Below, in pieces: positions 42,487-52,380 of a DNA stretch of 64,000 bases. The first letter of the stretch is position 1, and every line of letters starts with the position of its first letter. The notes under the pieces are model-generated. The model had not been told where the DNA came from, made no database searches, and saw nothing but the letters and a program-made list of their open reading frames with translations. The position numbers and the translations under genes are program-made. Source of the stretch: Hydractinia symbiolongicarpus (lineage: Eukaryota > Cnidaria > Hydrozoa > Anthoathecata > Hydractiniidae); NCBI RefSeq assembly GCF_029227915.1, contig NC_079880.1, forward strand, positions 23,376,501 to 23,440,500, in the 5' to 3' direction.

Positions 42487-44070
42487 TCATTCATTTTGAT
42501 ATTTCTTTAGTGTGTCAACAAATTTTTGGGATAGCAACAAGGTTCCTTTTCGATTCAGATGAAGATTACTTCGGTTTAGATGAAGTTTTGGAGATATAGT
42601 ATGAGTAATAAAACAAATGTTTCGCTCCTGGCATTTTGATTTGAGTAGCTCGTTTACCGCTTTGACCTTTACATTATATCTGTCTTCGCGTTCAATGATT
42701 CCTGATATGATAACATTGGTTTTATCACTCATTTTCAAAGCCAGAGACAAAATATCATTGCAGATTTGATGATGAGTCTTTTTAGATGGTATGTCGTTTG
42801 TACCGACATGCAAAATAACTCTATTAGGCTTTTGGTTTAGTGAGGGGATCACATGATGATTCATCGCGTCTATTTTTGCTCCGGAGAATGGTTTAACAAT
42901 AACTTTTGTCTTATCGTTGAATTGATTCCCAAGCTTCCACCCTTTAACATCCTTTATTATGGAATCTTCTCCCAATATATATGTAACATCATTATCACAA
43001 TCAACTTTCTCGGTATCCGATTCAATTGATGTATTTAAATGGCTAGGACGGGATTCTATTTTATAACCGGCTAATTGTTGTAGACGTTGTTTTCTGCTTT
43101 TGACGGTAATTTCTTGCATCGCATTAAACTCTTCGTGCTTCTTTTTTCTTATAGACTGTAATTGGTTTTCAATGTTTGTTTCAATACAACCATCAGACTT
43201 AATTGAATCGTTTTGTAAATCTTTAAAATGTTCATTGTCAGTATGATTAGAGGATAATGATTCCGTATAATTGTTTTGGGAGTTTTGCGGTAATTGTTTG
43301 TGATGTAAAAAATTAATACAAGTATCTTGTGAAGAGCTAGAATGCTCGTCATGCATTAGTGATTTCTGTATAAACAAATCTATAATAGTATTTTTTGAGC
43401 TCACCTCTTCCTTCAAAAATTTAATTTGGTCTTCGAGTGATTTAATATAACTTCGTTGTGTTGAAATATTACTTTCGTCGTCCAATAATGGAGTATAACC
43501 ACGCCTCAATTTACGAAATTCCATTTTTATGATATCTTTCAGAGATTCATTCAGATCCGCAAATAATTCAGATTTCAACTTTTCATTCATTTTGTTCAGC
43601 GCTTCAAGATGGTAGTCAGTCATTGATACGTCGTTCTCACTTTCTACATAGGATGTATTTAGTGAAACATTGAGAAACGGGAGAACAGTATGAAGACATC
43701 GATCACACATTGTTTCGTACGGTACTCGAGAATTCGTAACCAAGTGTTGTTTATTTTGGCATACTGCATGTGAAACATCGAGGCATTGACTACATAATAG
43801 ACGTTTTTGGTTACATCTCACTACTTTAGAACAAGTACTGCATTTAGGAGCGACGAAACCAGGTCCTGGATTAACTTCAATATCACCATCAAGATTAAAC
43901 GTGGCACTGCAATTTGAATAATACAATACCCGTGATTTCCCTCTTTTAAGATGTCTCGTTTGGGTATTCTTTGGTAACGACGGTAATGAAGTTTCATAAT
44001 GTACTTGTTGATCACTGGAACTAATTACGAATGTTGTTAAAATTAATGTGTAAAATAGAATTTTTCTCAT
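42487..44070 (-). CDS. LINE A ORF1: 2A peptide, zinc-finger region, coiled coil and SGNH/esterase domain
   Basis: 527 residues, intact. The N-terminus is hydrophobic (MRKILFYTLILTTFVISSS), signal-peptide-like. It is followed at about residues 61-70 by DGDIEVNPGP, a complete 2A ribosome-skipping motif. A PHD/RING-like Cys-rich region follows (CSTCSKVVRCNQKRLLCSQC, then HAVC and CDRCL). Next come a Glu/Lys coiled coil (about residues 150-230) and a polar linker. The C-terminal SGNH-type esterase domain shows GAKIDAMNHHVIPSL, VILHVGTND and LHLNRKGTLLLSQKF. CR1-type LINEs are known to carry an esterase in ORF1, and 2A peptides are known at the start of some animal LINE ORFs. Skipping would release a short leader from the nucleic-acid-binding ORF1 protein. 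Confidence 0.9.
   Translation of the reverse strand: MRKILFYTLILTTFVISSSDQQVHYETSLPSLPKNTQTRHLKRGKSRVLYYSNCSATFNLDGDIEVNPGPGFVAPKCSTCSKVVRCNQKRLLCSQCLDVSHAVCQNKQHLVTNSRVPYETMCDRCLHTVLPFLNVSLNTSYVESENDVSMTDYHLEALNKMNEKLKSELFADLNESLKDIIKMEFRKLRRGYTPLLDDESNISTQRSYIKSLEDQIKFLKEEVSSKNTIIDLFIQKSLMHDEHSSSSQDTCINFLHHKQLPQNSQNNYTESLSSNHTDNEHFKDLQNDSIKSDGCIETNIENQLQSIRKKKHEEFNAMQEITVKSRKQRLQQLAGYKIESRPSHLNTSIESDTEKVDCDNDVTYILGEDSIIKDVKGWKLGNQFNDKTKVIVKPFSGAKIDAMNHHVIPSLNQKPNRVILHVGTNDIPSKKTHHQICNDILSLALKMSDKTNVIISGIIEREDRYNVKVKAVNELLKSKCQERNICFITHTISPKLHLNRSNLHLNRKGTLLLSQKFVDTLKKYQNE
43861..43890 (-). other. 2A ribosome-skipping motif
   Basis: Codons spell DGDIEVNPGP, matching D-(V/I)-E-x-N-P-G-P exactly. 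The skip point would be between the last G and P. Confidence 0.92.
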
Positions 44071-44393
44071 ATTACCTGGTTTCTATTAGATGGAATGTAA
44101 GAAGCTGGTGTAGAAAATTCTCCCGCAATCAATTTTCAGAGCAACGACTTATTTTGTAAATTCCTTCCAAGTTATTAGTCAATTCACAAAATGTCTTCTT
44201 GGTTATCATGTATCAATAACAAAATAAATCTGTGTTAAAATCTGTAACAAATATGAGTAAAATCTTGGTTTATCATAACTTTATCAATAACTTTTATCAA
44301 CAATCAACAAAGACGTCCGTTCTCAACGGATGGGATCAAGGAAGCCGAGGAAGCGAACTATAATAACTATATTATAATAAGAACTAAACATAA
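44071..44393 (-). other. Probable LINE A 5' UTR / flank
   Basis: Non-coding, AT-rich, directly upstream of ORF1 on the minus strand. The 5' end of the LINE is not defined by any duplication I can see. Confidence 0.35.
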
Positions 44394-44770
44394 AGATAAA
44401 AACAACGTTATGCATAGGGACTGCAAACATGTCATCTACAAAATATTGATATTGGCTAAAACTGAAGACTGAGGCAATTGAATTTAGTGCGAAACTAAGA
44501 AAAAGCAGGCAACCCTTTTATAGAAGACTGACAAAGAGCTAATGATTTTTAAGTACCGTATGCTTTTTAAATAAACTATGAATATTAGAAATACTGATAC
44601 TAACTATGCAAAAAACTACAAACACTATTAGGTTATCTGCAAAATAATGACAGTGGTATATTGATATGGGCTAAAACTGATACTGAGACAACTGTATTTA
44701 ATGCCAAGCTATAAAAAAAGCAAGCAAACTTTCAGAGAAGACTGACAAAGAGCTGAATTTCAATGCATAC
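44394..44770. repeat. Two diverged tandem copies, period about 210-220 bp
   Basis: The block GGCTAAAACTGAAGACTGAG...AAGACTGACAAAGAGCTAAT near 44453-44545 is repeated with changes as GGCTAAAACTGATACTGAGA...AAGACTGACAAAGAGCTGAA near 44669-44760. Both are preceded by a TATGCA...ACTGCAAA/ACTACAAA...ATCT segment. No coding. The rest to 44960 is AT-rich without a signal I can name. Confidence 0.65.
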
Positions 44771-44961
44771 TATATAATAAAACTGGAAATATAATGGAAC
44801 TTTAAAATAATAAATTATAAATAACATTAGAAAGTGAGTTATATCGATCACTGACAAAGAGGGGAGTAAATTAGTTTAATTAAAAGACTTCATGTATCAA
44901 AGTGGCTACCAATTAACGATATTCCACTTTGATAGAGCACTGCCCCTGTTCTATCAGGATC

Positions 44962-45085
44962 GATCTTGCCCCCTCTTCACGTGGAGAGGGCCCAGGCCGC
45001 TCCCGCCAGCGGAAGCCCTCACGGTCCCTGCCCCCGAGGCGACGCCACACCAAGTATGACGCCCTGGACCTGGGCCCTGGGTTAT
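44962..45085. other. GC-rich island in AT-rich DNA
   Basis: About 125 bp of strongly GC-rich sequence (for example GGAGAGGGCCCAGGCCGC and GACCTGGGCCCTGGG) stands out sharply from its AT-rich surroundings. No frame resembles a known protein and no RNA gene is evident. It could be foreign DNA, a structured RNA piece or a small CpG island. Confidence 0.55.
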
Positions 45086-45260
45086 TCCTGCGATATTGCA
45101 GATATGCTCGGTAGTATAGATCCTAAAATAGAGAAAATAATATTGAGATTAAAACTTTTTCTGCAATAAGGTGATGACAAAATGCGAGAGAAGTAGAGGT
45201 TATAAGGGATAGTAATGAAGGTTGAGATTGCATCGTTGCGGCCTCCTTGCTCTGATTGAG

Positions 45261-45400
45261 TTGTTGCTGTTGTTGTTGTTGTTGTTGTTGCTGTTGTTGC
45301 TGTTGTTGTTGTTGTTGTCGCTGCTGCTGCTGCTGCTGGTGTTGTTGTTGCAGCTGTAGCAGCAGTTGTCGTTGTAGTTGCAGCTGGTGTTGCAGCTTGT
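45261..45400. repeat. (TTG)n/(CTG)n microsatellite
   Basis: A compound trinucleotide run of TTG with interspersed CTG and GCT units. On the minus strand it gives Ala/Thr-rich or Gln/Asn-rich translations. Confidence 0.9.
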
Positions 45401-46283
45401 ATTAAGTTTAAAGCCATTGTAGCCGTTGGTGGAGGTGCCGGGGCTCCAGAATTTTTAAATCTGTTATATCTTGACATTTTTAGGTAGCCTAAAAATAAAT
45501 TATTTAAATGAAGTTGCATGAATGTTAAGAGAGACAGAATTTGTGCAACTGAATATACATGTACAACTACATAAATAGTGATTTTCTTAACAATAGCAGA
45601 CCATATAAAATTTCTGCAGAAAGAATGCCCATTGGGCAACCCTGGCTTTCAGTTCGTAAACTTTAACTAGACTTCAACAAAGAGCATTTAGTGTAAAAAG
45701 TTTTTTAACTTAGGAAGGGCTACAAAAATGTTATTTTGTGTTTGCAAGTCAATTTTGTAAATTTCTGAAATTAAAACTCTGTAAAATTTGTTTGCTTATA
45801 AATCCAGATAAAATTGACGTAGCAGGGTGCACCGCGAGAAGGTAAGCCATTGGATTTCGCACCCCACCTATGAGAGAAGAAAAACATACATTTGCACAAT
45901 AAAATATGACGCAAACTCTCACAGGCAGTGGACAACAATATTTTACAGTTTAGGAGATAGAGGTTCTTTTAAGGGGATATACAAATTAATTTAGCAACAC
46001 CGCGTGCGGCAATTGTGTGCCACAAAGATCAAGTAGACGCGGCACTTGTTCAGGCGTGAACACACACTTTAGTCATTGAAGTTGAGGAACTATCTCCGCT
46101 TAAAGCTAGAGACAGAACATGCTAACACTGTCAACACACCTATTAAGGCATGAGAACACCTGAAACCCATCATATAATGGTCACGTAGGCAATACACAAC
46201 TTTGATAAGCACCAAATCAAAATTGTAAGTTGCTTATTAAAATTATGTGATTGCAGGGTTAATGTTACATACGACATGTAACA
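45401..46283. other. Non-coding stretch downstream of Helitron Rep
   Basis: The helicase part of the Helitron would be expected here on the minus strand, but no Walker motif or related protein is visible. It may have been deleted or replaced. Confidence 0.4.
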
Positions 46284-46844
46284 CTAACCAATACTTGAAA
46301 TCTTAGTGTTGCATAAAAGCGTAACATAAAAAATTATAATACTTGCCTTGTTGCCTTTCCTAAAAAACACTTGTTGGTAATTTGGAAGGTGAACAGGAAG
46401 TCTTGTGATGGAATGACTCTGAGTATGCATAGGAAATTCACAGAGACGCCAAGTTGCTTCAGGTGCAGATACATATCTAGCATCTAAGAATGTTGTTACT
46501 TCATGATCGATGCGCTCATTGATTTCTATGTATGCAGTATCATAACCTTTGTAAATAGATTTATACAAATACTTAACACTTTTAATTGACACACATGCTT
46601 CTAAGTTGATATGTGCCATATATTTTTTACAAAGGAAAGGGTTATAAGGCACAACCCACCTATTATCAACATCAAAGTTTCGAATTCTTACCGTTCTTCC
46701 ATTATAAGGGCGATGGTACATGGGATAACCGTCTACATTGATTACGGTTCCGTCATTAAATTGCTTAGGAAAAGGCTTAGTACACTCACTCTCTTTCATG
46801 CATGGAGATGTATTATTAAGGTGGCCACATTGCCCATGGATCAT
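46284..46844 (-). pseudogene. Canonical Helitron, region after the HUH domain
   Basis: Reads MIHGQCGHLNNTSPCMKESE, TKPFPKQFNDGTVINVDGYP, YHRPYNGRTVRIRNFDVDNR and WVVPYNPFLCKKYMAHINLE. The Rep Tyr region follows (SIKSVKYLYKSIYKGYDTAY, with two Tyr spaced as in Helitron Rep), then FLDARYVSAPEATWRLCEFP. Similarity ends near 46330, before the helicase. The stretch up to 46935 continues the protein (DIDSLICAQIPDQNQDAEL) in another frame. Confidence 0.85.
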
Positions 46845-46849
46845 ACATT

Positions 46850-47411
46850 ATATCATACAGTTCAGCATCTTGGTTTTGATCCGGAATCTGTGCACAAATT
46901 AATGAGTCAATATCATCAGCATTTCGTAATTTAAACTAATTGTGTAGATGCAAAAGCATATGAACATGCGGTAAACCTCTTTTCTGAAATTCAATAACAT
47001 CTACGTGTGCACACAGAACATTTAATACACCGTCTTTTAAGTTTTTTTTCAAAGCAAGTAATTTTAATTTAAACACCCTTGCAACCAAATCTGGTCTATC
47101 GGAAGCAGATTGACCAGGTAACAAATTAATAACAATTTCTGGCCATTTGGGTTTGCAATTAAAAGTCAAGAACAAATCTGGCTTACCTTTCTTTGAAACA
47201 AATGCCATTGCATCAAGGTACAACTGATGCATGTTACGGGGTGCGCCAGAAAATGTAAATGGTAAGACAACAACATTACCTGCTTGTAAGTTACGTTGAT
47301 CTGCAGCATTTTGGAGGTAATCCAGGAGGCCTTGGTAGGAGTCTGCTCGAAGCTGGTTTTGATTTTGGCGAATAAATGCAAGCCGTTGACCTTCAACTTT
47401 AACATATGCAT
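46850..47411 (-). pseudogene. Canonical Helitron HUH Rep domain
   Basis: Reads MHQLYLDAMAFVSKKGKPDL, FLTFNCKPKWPEI, VFKLKLLALKKNLKDGVL and VIEFQKRGLPHVHMLLHLHN, in which HVH is the HUH metal-binding motif (about 46955-46970). Upstream, in a shifted frame (47230-47411), NVVVLPFTFSGAPRNMHQLY joins it. The role is single-strand nicking in rolling-circle transposition. At least two frameshifts make it inactive. Confidence 0.87.
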
Positions 47412-47414
47412 CTA

Positions 47415-48104
47415 CTAATATTGCTGAAACAATTTACCTGTTAGATGAAGGGCAGAAAATTCTCGCCTAATAGCAATGCGGTAAGTATAATATTGCAACT
47501 GGGTTAGCCTGTTTCTAACTGCAGTTGCATGCTCCCTGACGTGGGCCATGTTTGGGTCCCAACCCGGCTCACCACGTTGAAATAAAATAGGATACATCAT
47601 AGGATCAATATTGCATGATGTATAAGAAATTCGCCGCAAAGGTTGATTACGTGGATAAACAACGATATCTCTTGCAGCAGGAGGTGCCCCATCATTACCA
47701 ACGAAGATGGCAGCAACTTCCTGATGCAAGGGTGCATTATACCTTCTGCGATCATTACCCTCACGCATTACCATACTTACAACAGAAGGGTGTCTGTTTT
47801 CTGCTGCTGCTCTGGCTGTTTCTTCACGTTCCACTTCAGCCATATTTCTATAAGCTTCAGCATAGGAAGAATCCCTGTTAAGAACATCTTGAATTATCTG
47901 CATTGTTTCACGATTACAATGAGCATGTGTTGGATTCTCAATGCGCATGTTTAAGGCAGCTGCAGCCTCTACAATATACAATTGGCTAAAATTAGGCATT
48001 TCATTTTGAGCAGGTAATAAAGCACCATACCTGTAAAATAATTGACCACATATTCTAAAACAGGGGGGTCCACGACCTGGCGGTGGTCGAATGTTTGCTG
48101 ACAA
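47415..48104 (-). pseudogene. Canonical Helitron N-terminal (Helitron_like_N) region
   Basis: 230 residues starting PPPGRGPPCFRICGQLFYRY and YGALLPAQNEMPNFSQLYIV, then RRYNAPLHQEVAAIFVGNDG, DIVVYPRNQPLRRISYTSCN, IDPMMYPILFQRGEPGWDPN and YYTYRIAIRREFSALHLTGK. This is the conserved stretch upstream of HUH in animal Helitrons. A frameshift near 48100 separates it from the upstream segment. Confidence 0.85.
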
Positions 48105-48109
48105 AGAAG

Positions 48110-48788
48110 CAAAACTAAATCCATTATTGTATACTCTGATATACTTGCGAAACTGTTTAGTTGGGCAGAGTCGTTGCTTAACAATTCACGTATTTCAGCA
48201 GGAAATTGTAATATGTCAGGCAGGGACTTTGCCATTGTGACAACACTTAAAATAATTTTCATTATTAAATTTAATAGCTCCACAATGCTGACATACTCTA
48301 TTAAACTCACCTGCAGAATGTGTAGGAGGTAAAACATTGTTAATCCTAGCTACATTTAGTAAACGTGGAGCCCTTACTCGATGACGCAAAACATCCGCTC
48401 TACGTCTTACTGCAGCCTGTTGGGGTAATTCATTTTCTATGTGTACATGTGGGTGCTGAACACGTAGATTTGCTCTATTAGCAGCCCTAGCTAAGCGATG
48501 ACGTAAAAGATCAGCTATACGTCTTGCTGCAGCTTGATGGGGCAATTCATTAGCTCTATTTACCTGATGACGTTGATCCACTTGTTGACGTACAATAGCT
48601 TGCTGAACATTTTGAGCTGCACGTCTTACCATTTGTCGTGCAGCCTGTGCTTGTCTACGCCGTTGAGCTTGTCTTACCCGTTCCCGTTCTACATGTCGTT
48701 GCCTTAGCATATCAGCATGCTCTTCCCTCCTTCTTTGAGCATTAACATTTTGGAATTCAGGACGGACATTGGCGTAGTTATCTTTCAA
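48110..48788 (-). pseudogene. Helitron N-terminus: Arg/Gln-rich repeats and Cys cluster
   Basis: An Arg-rich, Gln-rich coiled region (QRRREEHADMLRQRHVERER) contains at least two copies of a repeat of about 38 residues around NELPHQAAARRIADLLRHRL and NELPQQAAVRRRADVLRHRV. It is followed by CQHCGAIKFNNENYFKCCHN, a zinc-binding cluster typical of Helitron N-termini. Past 48216 the protein continues in another frame (ILQFPAEIRELLSNDSAQLN) to about 48110. Confidence 0.8.
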
Positions 48789-50389
48789 AAAATAACTTCA
48801 TTACCTTCAGGAACATCCATTATACTGACAAATAAAGATAGCTAGCTAGCTAGGCTAGCTAATAAAACAAACTGAAAAAAATAAAGAGTAGTTTTAAAAT
48901 CACTGTAATCTTTTTGGAACACTTCTTTCCTTTCCAAATGATGATTTGCTTAAATTGTTTTGCTCAAATTAAAGATATGAACTCTTTGCCAGAGAGTAAG
49001 AAAACGTCAAAACGGAATCGAGAGAACTTTAATTTATGATTGGTCATTTACTGCAAAATGCGAACCTGATTGGCTCTTTAATTAAGGATAGCGGTAAAAA
49101 ATATCCAAAAATCTCCACCGTGCTGCTTCAATTTCTTCTCCTTTTGGTGCGTTGTTAACACGAGTTGCTTTTGACGCACGAACAGACAGACGGAATACGG
49201 CATTGTTCAGTAGTGGCGCGCAATTCAAATTATTAGTACTACTTCTACCAGAGATCAATAAATAAAGAATGATAGGTTCCTTATACGTATTCGTAACTTA
49301 AACTTCACTTACGTCAATATGCAATACGTCAGAATCGGGTAAGCCAAATAAGAAAACAAAACAAAACCCCTAACTTTGCCTTTTCTTTAATTATCCAAGA
49401 TGTTATCTTATTCAGAAAAGCAGTTTCTGCATCTAACTTAGCATTCCAGCATTTCGTAAGAGCTCTTTTGTACATCTCTTGTGAAATTTCTTTCATTACT
49501 GATTAAGTTACTTACTTTAGAATGTCGTAGGATTTTAACATGCAAGTGTACGACTTCCACAATGCAATGACTTAATTGACGTCAAAAAGAATTTTCAGTT
49601 ATGTGCAATGTTATTTATTAAAGGAATTGTGCATTTAAATAGTGGAATCTTTGTGGCGTAATGTTTACCGTGACCAGCAAGCACTTCAAAACTGTCACGC
49701 AAGGCTATTCAATGTTTTTTTTTTGCATGTCTTTGTTTAATCAAGACATACTTCTCAATGTGTTCCGATACTAAGCATCACAATGACTTCATTGACAGGA
49801 AAAAACTTTTAGGCGGTTATGCGCTATATTGGTTTCTGATATAACATTTATGAAAGAATTTCAAAGTCTTCATTGCATTATGATAGTCAGAATAGATGTT
49901 TTACAAGTGTTACAACACAAGTTAAACACTATTTCTTTACGAACATGCATAGAATTTTAGTGAAAGAGTATGCAGAAAGTATTAAATATACTGTTGCCTA
50001 TAGGTGACATTCTACATAGTCGTCTTTTTTTGGAAAAAAGTGGCTATTGGCGCCTTATAAGTGGTCAATGGCGTTTAAAAGTAGCCCAAGGCGTTATTCA
50101 AAAAATAAAGTTTTGTAGCAAATGGTGCCTTTTTAAAAGAAAGTCTTTTTTTCATCGTTATCCGTGGTGATTATGTGCAATGATGGGGACGATAGATGCG
50201 GATGTAGTGGAAAAGGTTTGTTTGGTTTGTTGTCTTACGGTTACTTAGTTACCTGGACCTATACACGGTAGCTAGCTAGCTATACTTCAGCAACACGTAT
50301 TAAACATAAGTTTATTCTAGCTAATTCCTAAGCATTCATTCAGGTGTTAAAACAGTAAGAAGCTATGGCAAGTTTGGCAGACATAACAG
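48789..50389. other. Non-coding stretch
   Basis: No gene seen. Contains (TAGC)n runs (48839-48862 and about 50268-50283). At about 50036-50098 there are three loose units of about 21 bp around AAGTGGCTATTGGCG. Confidence 0.4.
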
Positions 50390-51343
50390 CTATTGTAGCT
50401 TGAAATTATAGCTTGAAACTAGGAAAAATTGGAAACTTTTTAGATCTGTGATATTATACTTTGCTTTATCAAACTTCAAAACAGATTGTTTGTACAAGCA
50501 CCTATTGCATACCACACAAATATAATTTGGTCCTTCCCTAATCATATTCCTGAAATCAAGTATTCGTCTTTCCTGAATCTCAATTTTCTTATGATAAAAT
50601 GCTTTACTGGATCGTTCTTTAAATTTCTCACTATTAATTTCATAAATTTCTTTTCTTTTTAACAACACATTGTCACGCTCAATCTCGTAATACTCTTTTC
50701 GTTTTAATTTTATGTTTTTAGAGTTTAGAATGTAGTACTTTCTTTGCTCATTTTAATTATTTCACATTCATCTGCATAAGTGCTCTTTCCTTTTTAATTT
50801 TATTTGCTCCTGTCCCACTGAATAATATTCTTTCCTTTTCAGCTTTATTTGCTCCTGTTCCGTGGCATAGTATTCCCTACTCTGTTTTCGTTTTCTAGAT
50901 TTAATGTTTTCGTTAGTAGCATATTGCTCTCTTAACCTTTGTGTAACTTGCTCCTTTGAATTTTGGTATTTTTCTCTCCTCTTTCTTCTTTTATAGAAGC
51001 TGAAATCTGAGTCAATTGTTTTTCACTTATATGAACCTTAACAGGTTGTAACTTATATTGAAGAAAAGACTTATTTTGTTTCGTCAAATAAGAGTCCTTG
51101 TTGTAGCTCTCCACATCAGTAATATTTTTTTAACTTTAACAACACAAAATAACCATCTGCAGTAAATGAACCATCATTTATTTCCCTGACTATGGGAGTC
51201 AAATATAAAAAAGCAGACTTGTTATATAAAACTGATGTTGTAAAACCACCTATCATAAACATCATCCCACTACGTTCTGCAAAGTTCAAAAAATTATTTT
51301 GGAACCAAGTTAGTTCATCATCAATCCCCTTAGTCCAGTACAC
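50390..51343 (-). pseudogene. Second C76-like protease / Helentron N-terminal fragment
   Basis: From high to low coordinates: GGFTTSVLYNKSAFLYLTPI then NDGSFTADGYFVLLKLK (about 51125-51260) is the C-terminal half of the same protease type as at 12729-13478. The DSH motif is degraded here. Next come SFLQYKLQPVKVHISEKQLT and a basic repeat region with units like EQEQIKLKRKEYY (about 50690-50870, partly frameshifted). Then GPNYICVVCNRCLYKQSVLK (about 50460-50525) corresponds to the Cys-rich block of the Helentron near 12600. The order matches that Helentron exactly. Rep and helicase are missing. Confidence 0.65.
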
Positions 51344-51379
51344 GACCGTGAGTATTTAGTGTTGCCTAGCTAACATTTG

Positions 51380-51700
51380 GCGAACCGATTTGCCTTTCTC
51401 ACTCAAAGGAACTTTTTTCCTCGGTTAACAATACTTGTAACCATGTTTCTGCAAACAATGCCTTATGTCCCTGCTAGTTATCTCCCAGCCGAGTCCTGCT
51501 GTCCCTCGAATTTTCCTTGAGGAAAACTGTACCCCGTTCTGCCGCAATTGTGCCAAATTCCTAATAATAATTTCTCCCATATGCATAGACAACTTCTGGG
51601 CTCATGACAACTAAGACTGTTCTCCTGATGCAATATCCTCAACATAATGGACGTTTGTTGGTCCATTTTTTGATACTTACCCGACTGCTTTTTGGGCCAT
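51380..51700 (-). pseudogene. Tc1-like transposase N-terminal fragment
   Basis: Broken frames read VEDIASGEQS, MGEIIIRNLAQLRQNGVQFS, GLGWEITSRDIRHCLQKHGY and PRKKVPLSEKGKSVRQMLAR. This is the bipartite HTH and linker layout of Tc1-type transposases (SxRxIRxxLxxxGY, then RKKPxLSxK...R). No DDE core follows; the sequence runs into the protease fragment near 51340. Assignment is by pattern only. Confidence 0.45.
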
Positions 51701-51739
51701 TTTGTTTTCGCTGGTTTTATGTTTGTATATATGTACTAG

Positions 51740-52380
51740 CCGGGAGACCCAGCACCAGAACACTGGGTTAAACCACAAGTCAAGGTGTGACCCGGCGTTG
51801 AACACTATGTAGGGCGCTTAATAAGAGCCGTAAACTGTGCCATACAATCAGGTGGAGCGCTTTAGTACAGGTATGCAGTATGTTGTAAATCAAATGCCAC
51901 GTATACACCATAATAGTGCTTGTGACAGTAACATATTTTTAAAAAAATAACATTCCCGCAACGATAGCTCAAATAAAAACAGAGTTTACAAACCGTTGTT
52001 ACTGTATTTTATTTTGCGGAATAAAATTTTGTTAAAGTTAAAAATTTGATTTGTGACACTGGCCTGATTGCTTAGTACAGTTAAACAGTGTTGTGCAGCG
52101 TATAGGGATAATACCGTTTTAAAAAAAAAATCTCACAGACACAGGGCTGAGCGGTTAGTCCAGTGAAACAGTGTTGCACATCCGTACAGGCGTGATTCAT
52201 GAGACAGTTTAAAAATTAATTGTCACAGTGGGTTGACCATAGTACATAAACATAGGCACATAGGCTAACAGCCTGTTACAAAAAACAGTATGTTTTTAAA
52301 ACTGGACTAACCGCTTAGTTTATATAAACACACATGGAACAGCCTGTCGTTACCCATCCTAAAACAATCGCTCAGCCATT
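51740..52380. repeat. Degenerate tandem repeat, period about 100 bp
   Basis: Words such as GCTTAGTACAG...AAACAGTGTTGTGCAG, GCGGTTAGTCCAGTGAAACA and AACCGCTTAGTTTATATAAA recur about every 100 bp with heavy divergence (about 51850, 52070, 52155, 52310). No coding. Confidence 0.4.

Noticed and set aside
45261-45639. Ala/Thr-rich protein on the minus strand
   Set aside because: The composition comes from the TTG/CTG microsatellite; the rest has no protein-like pattern.
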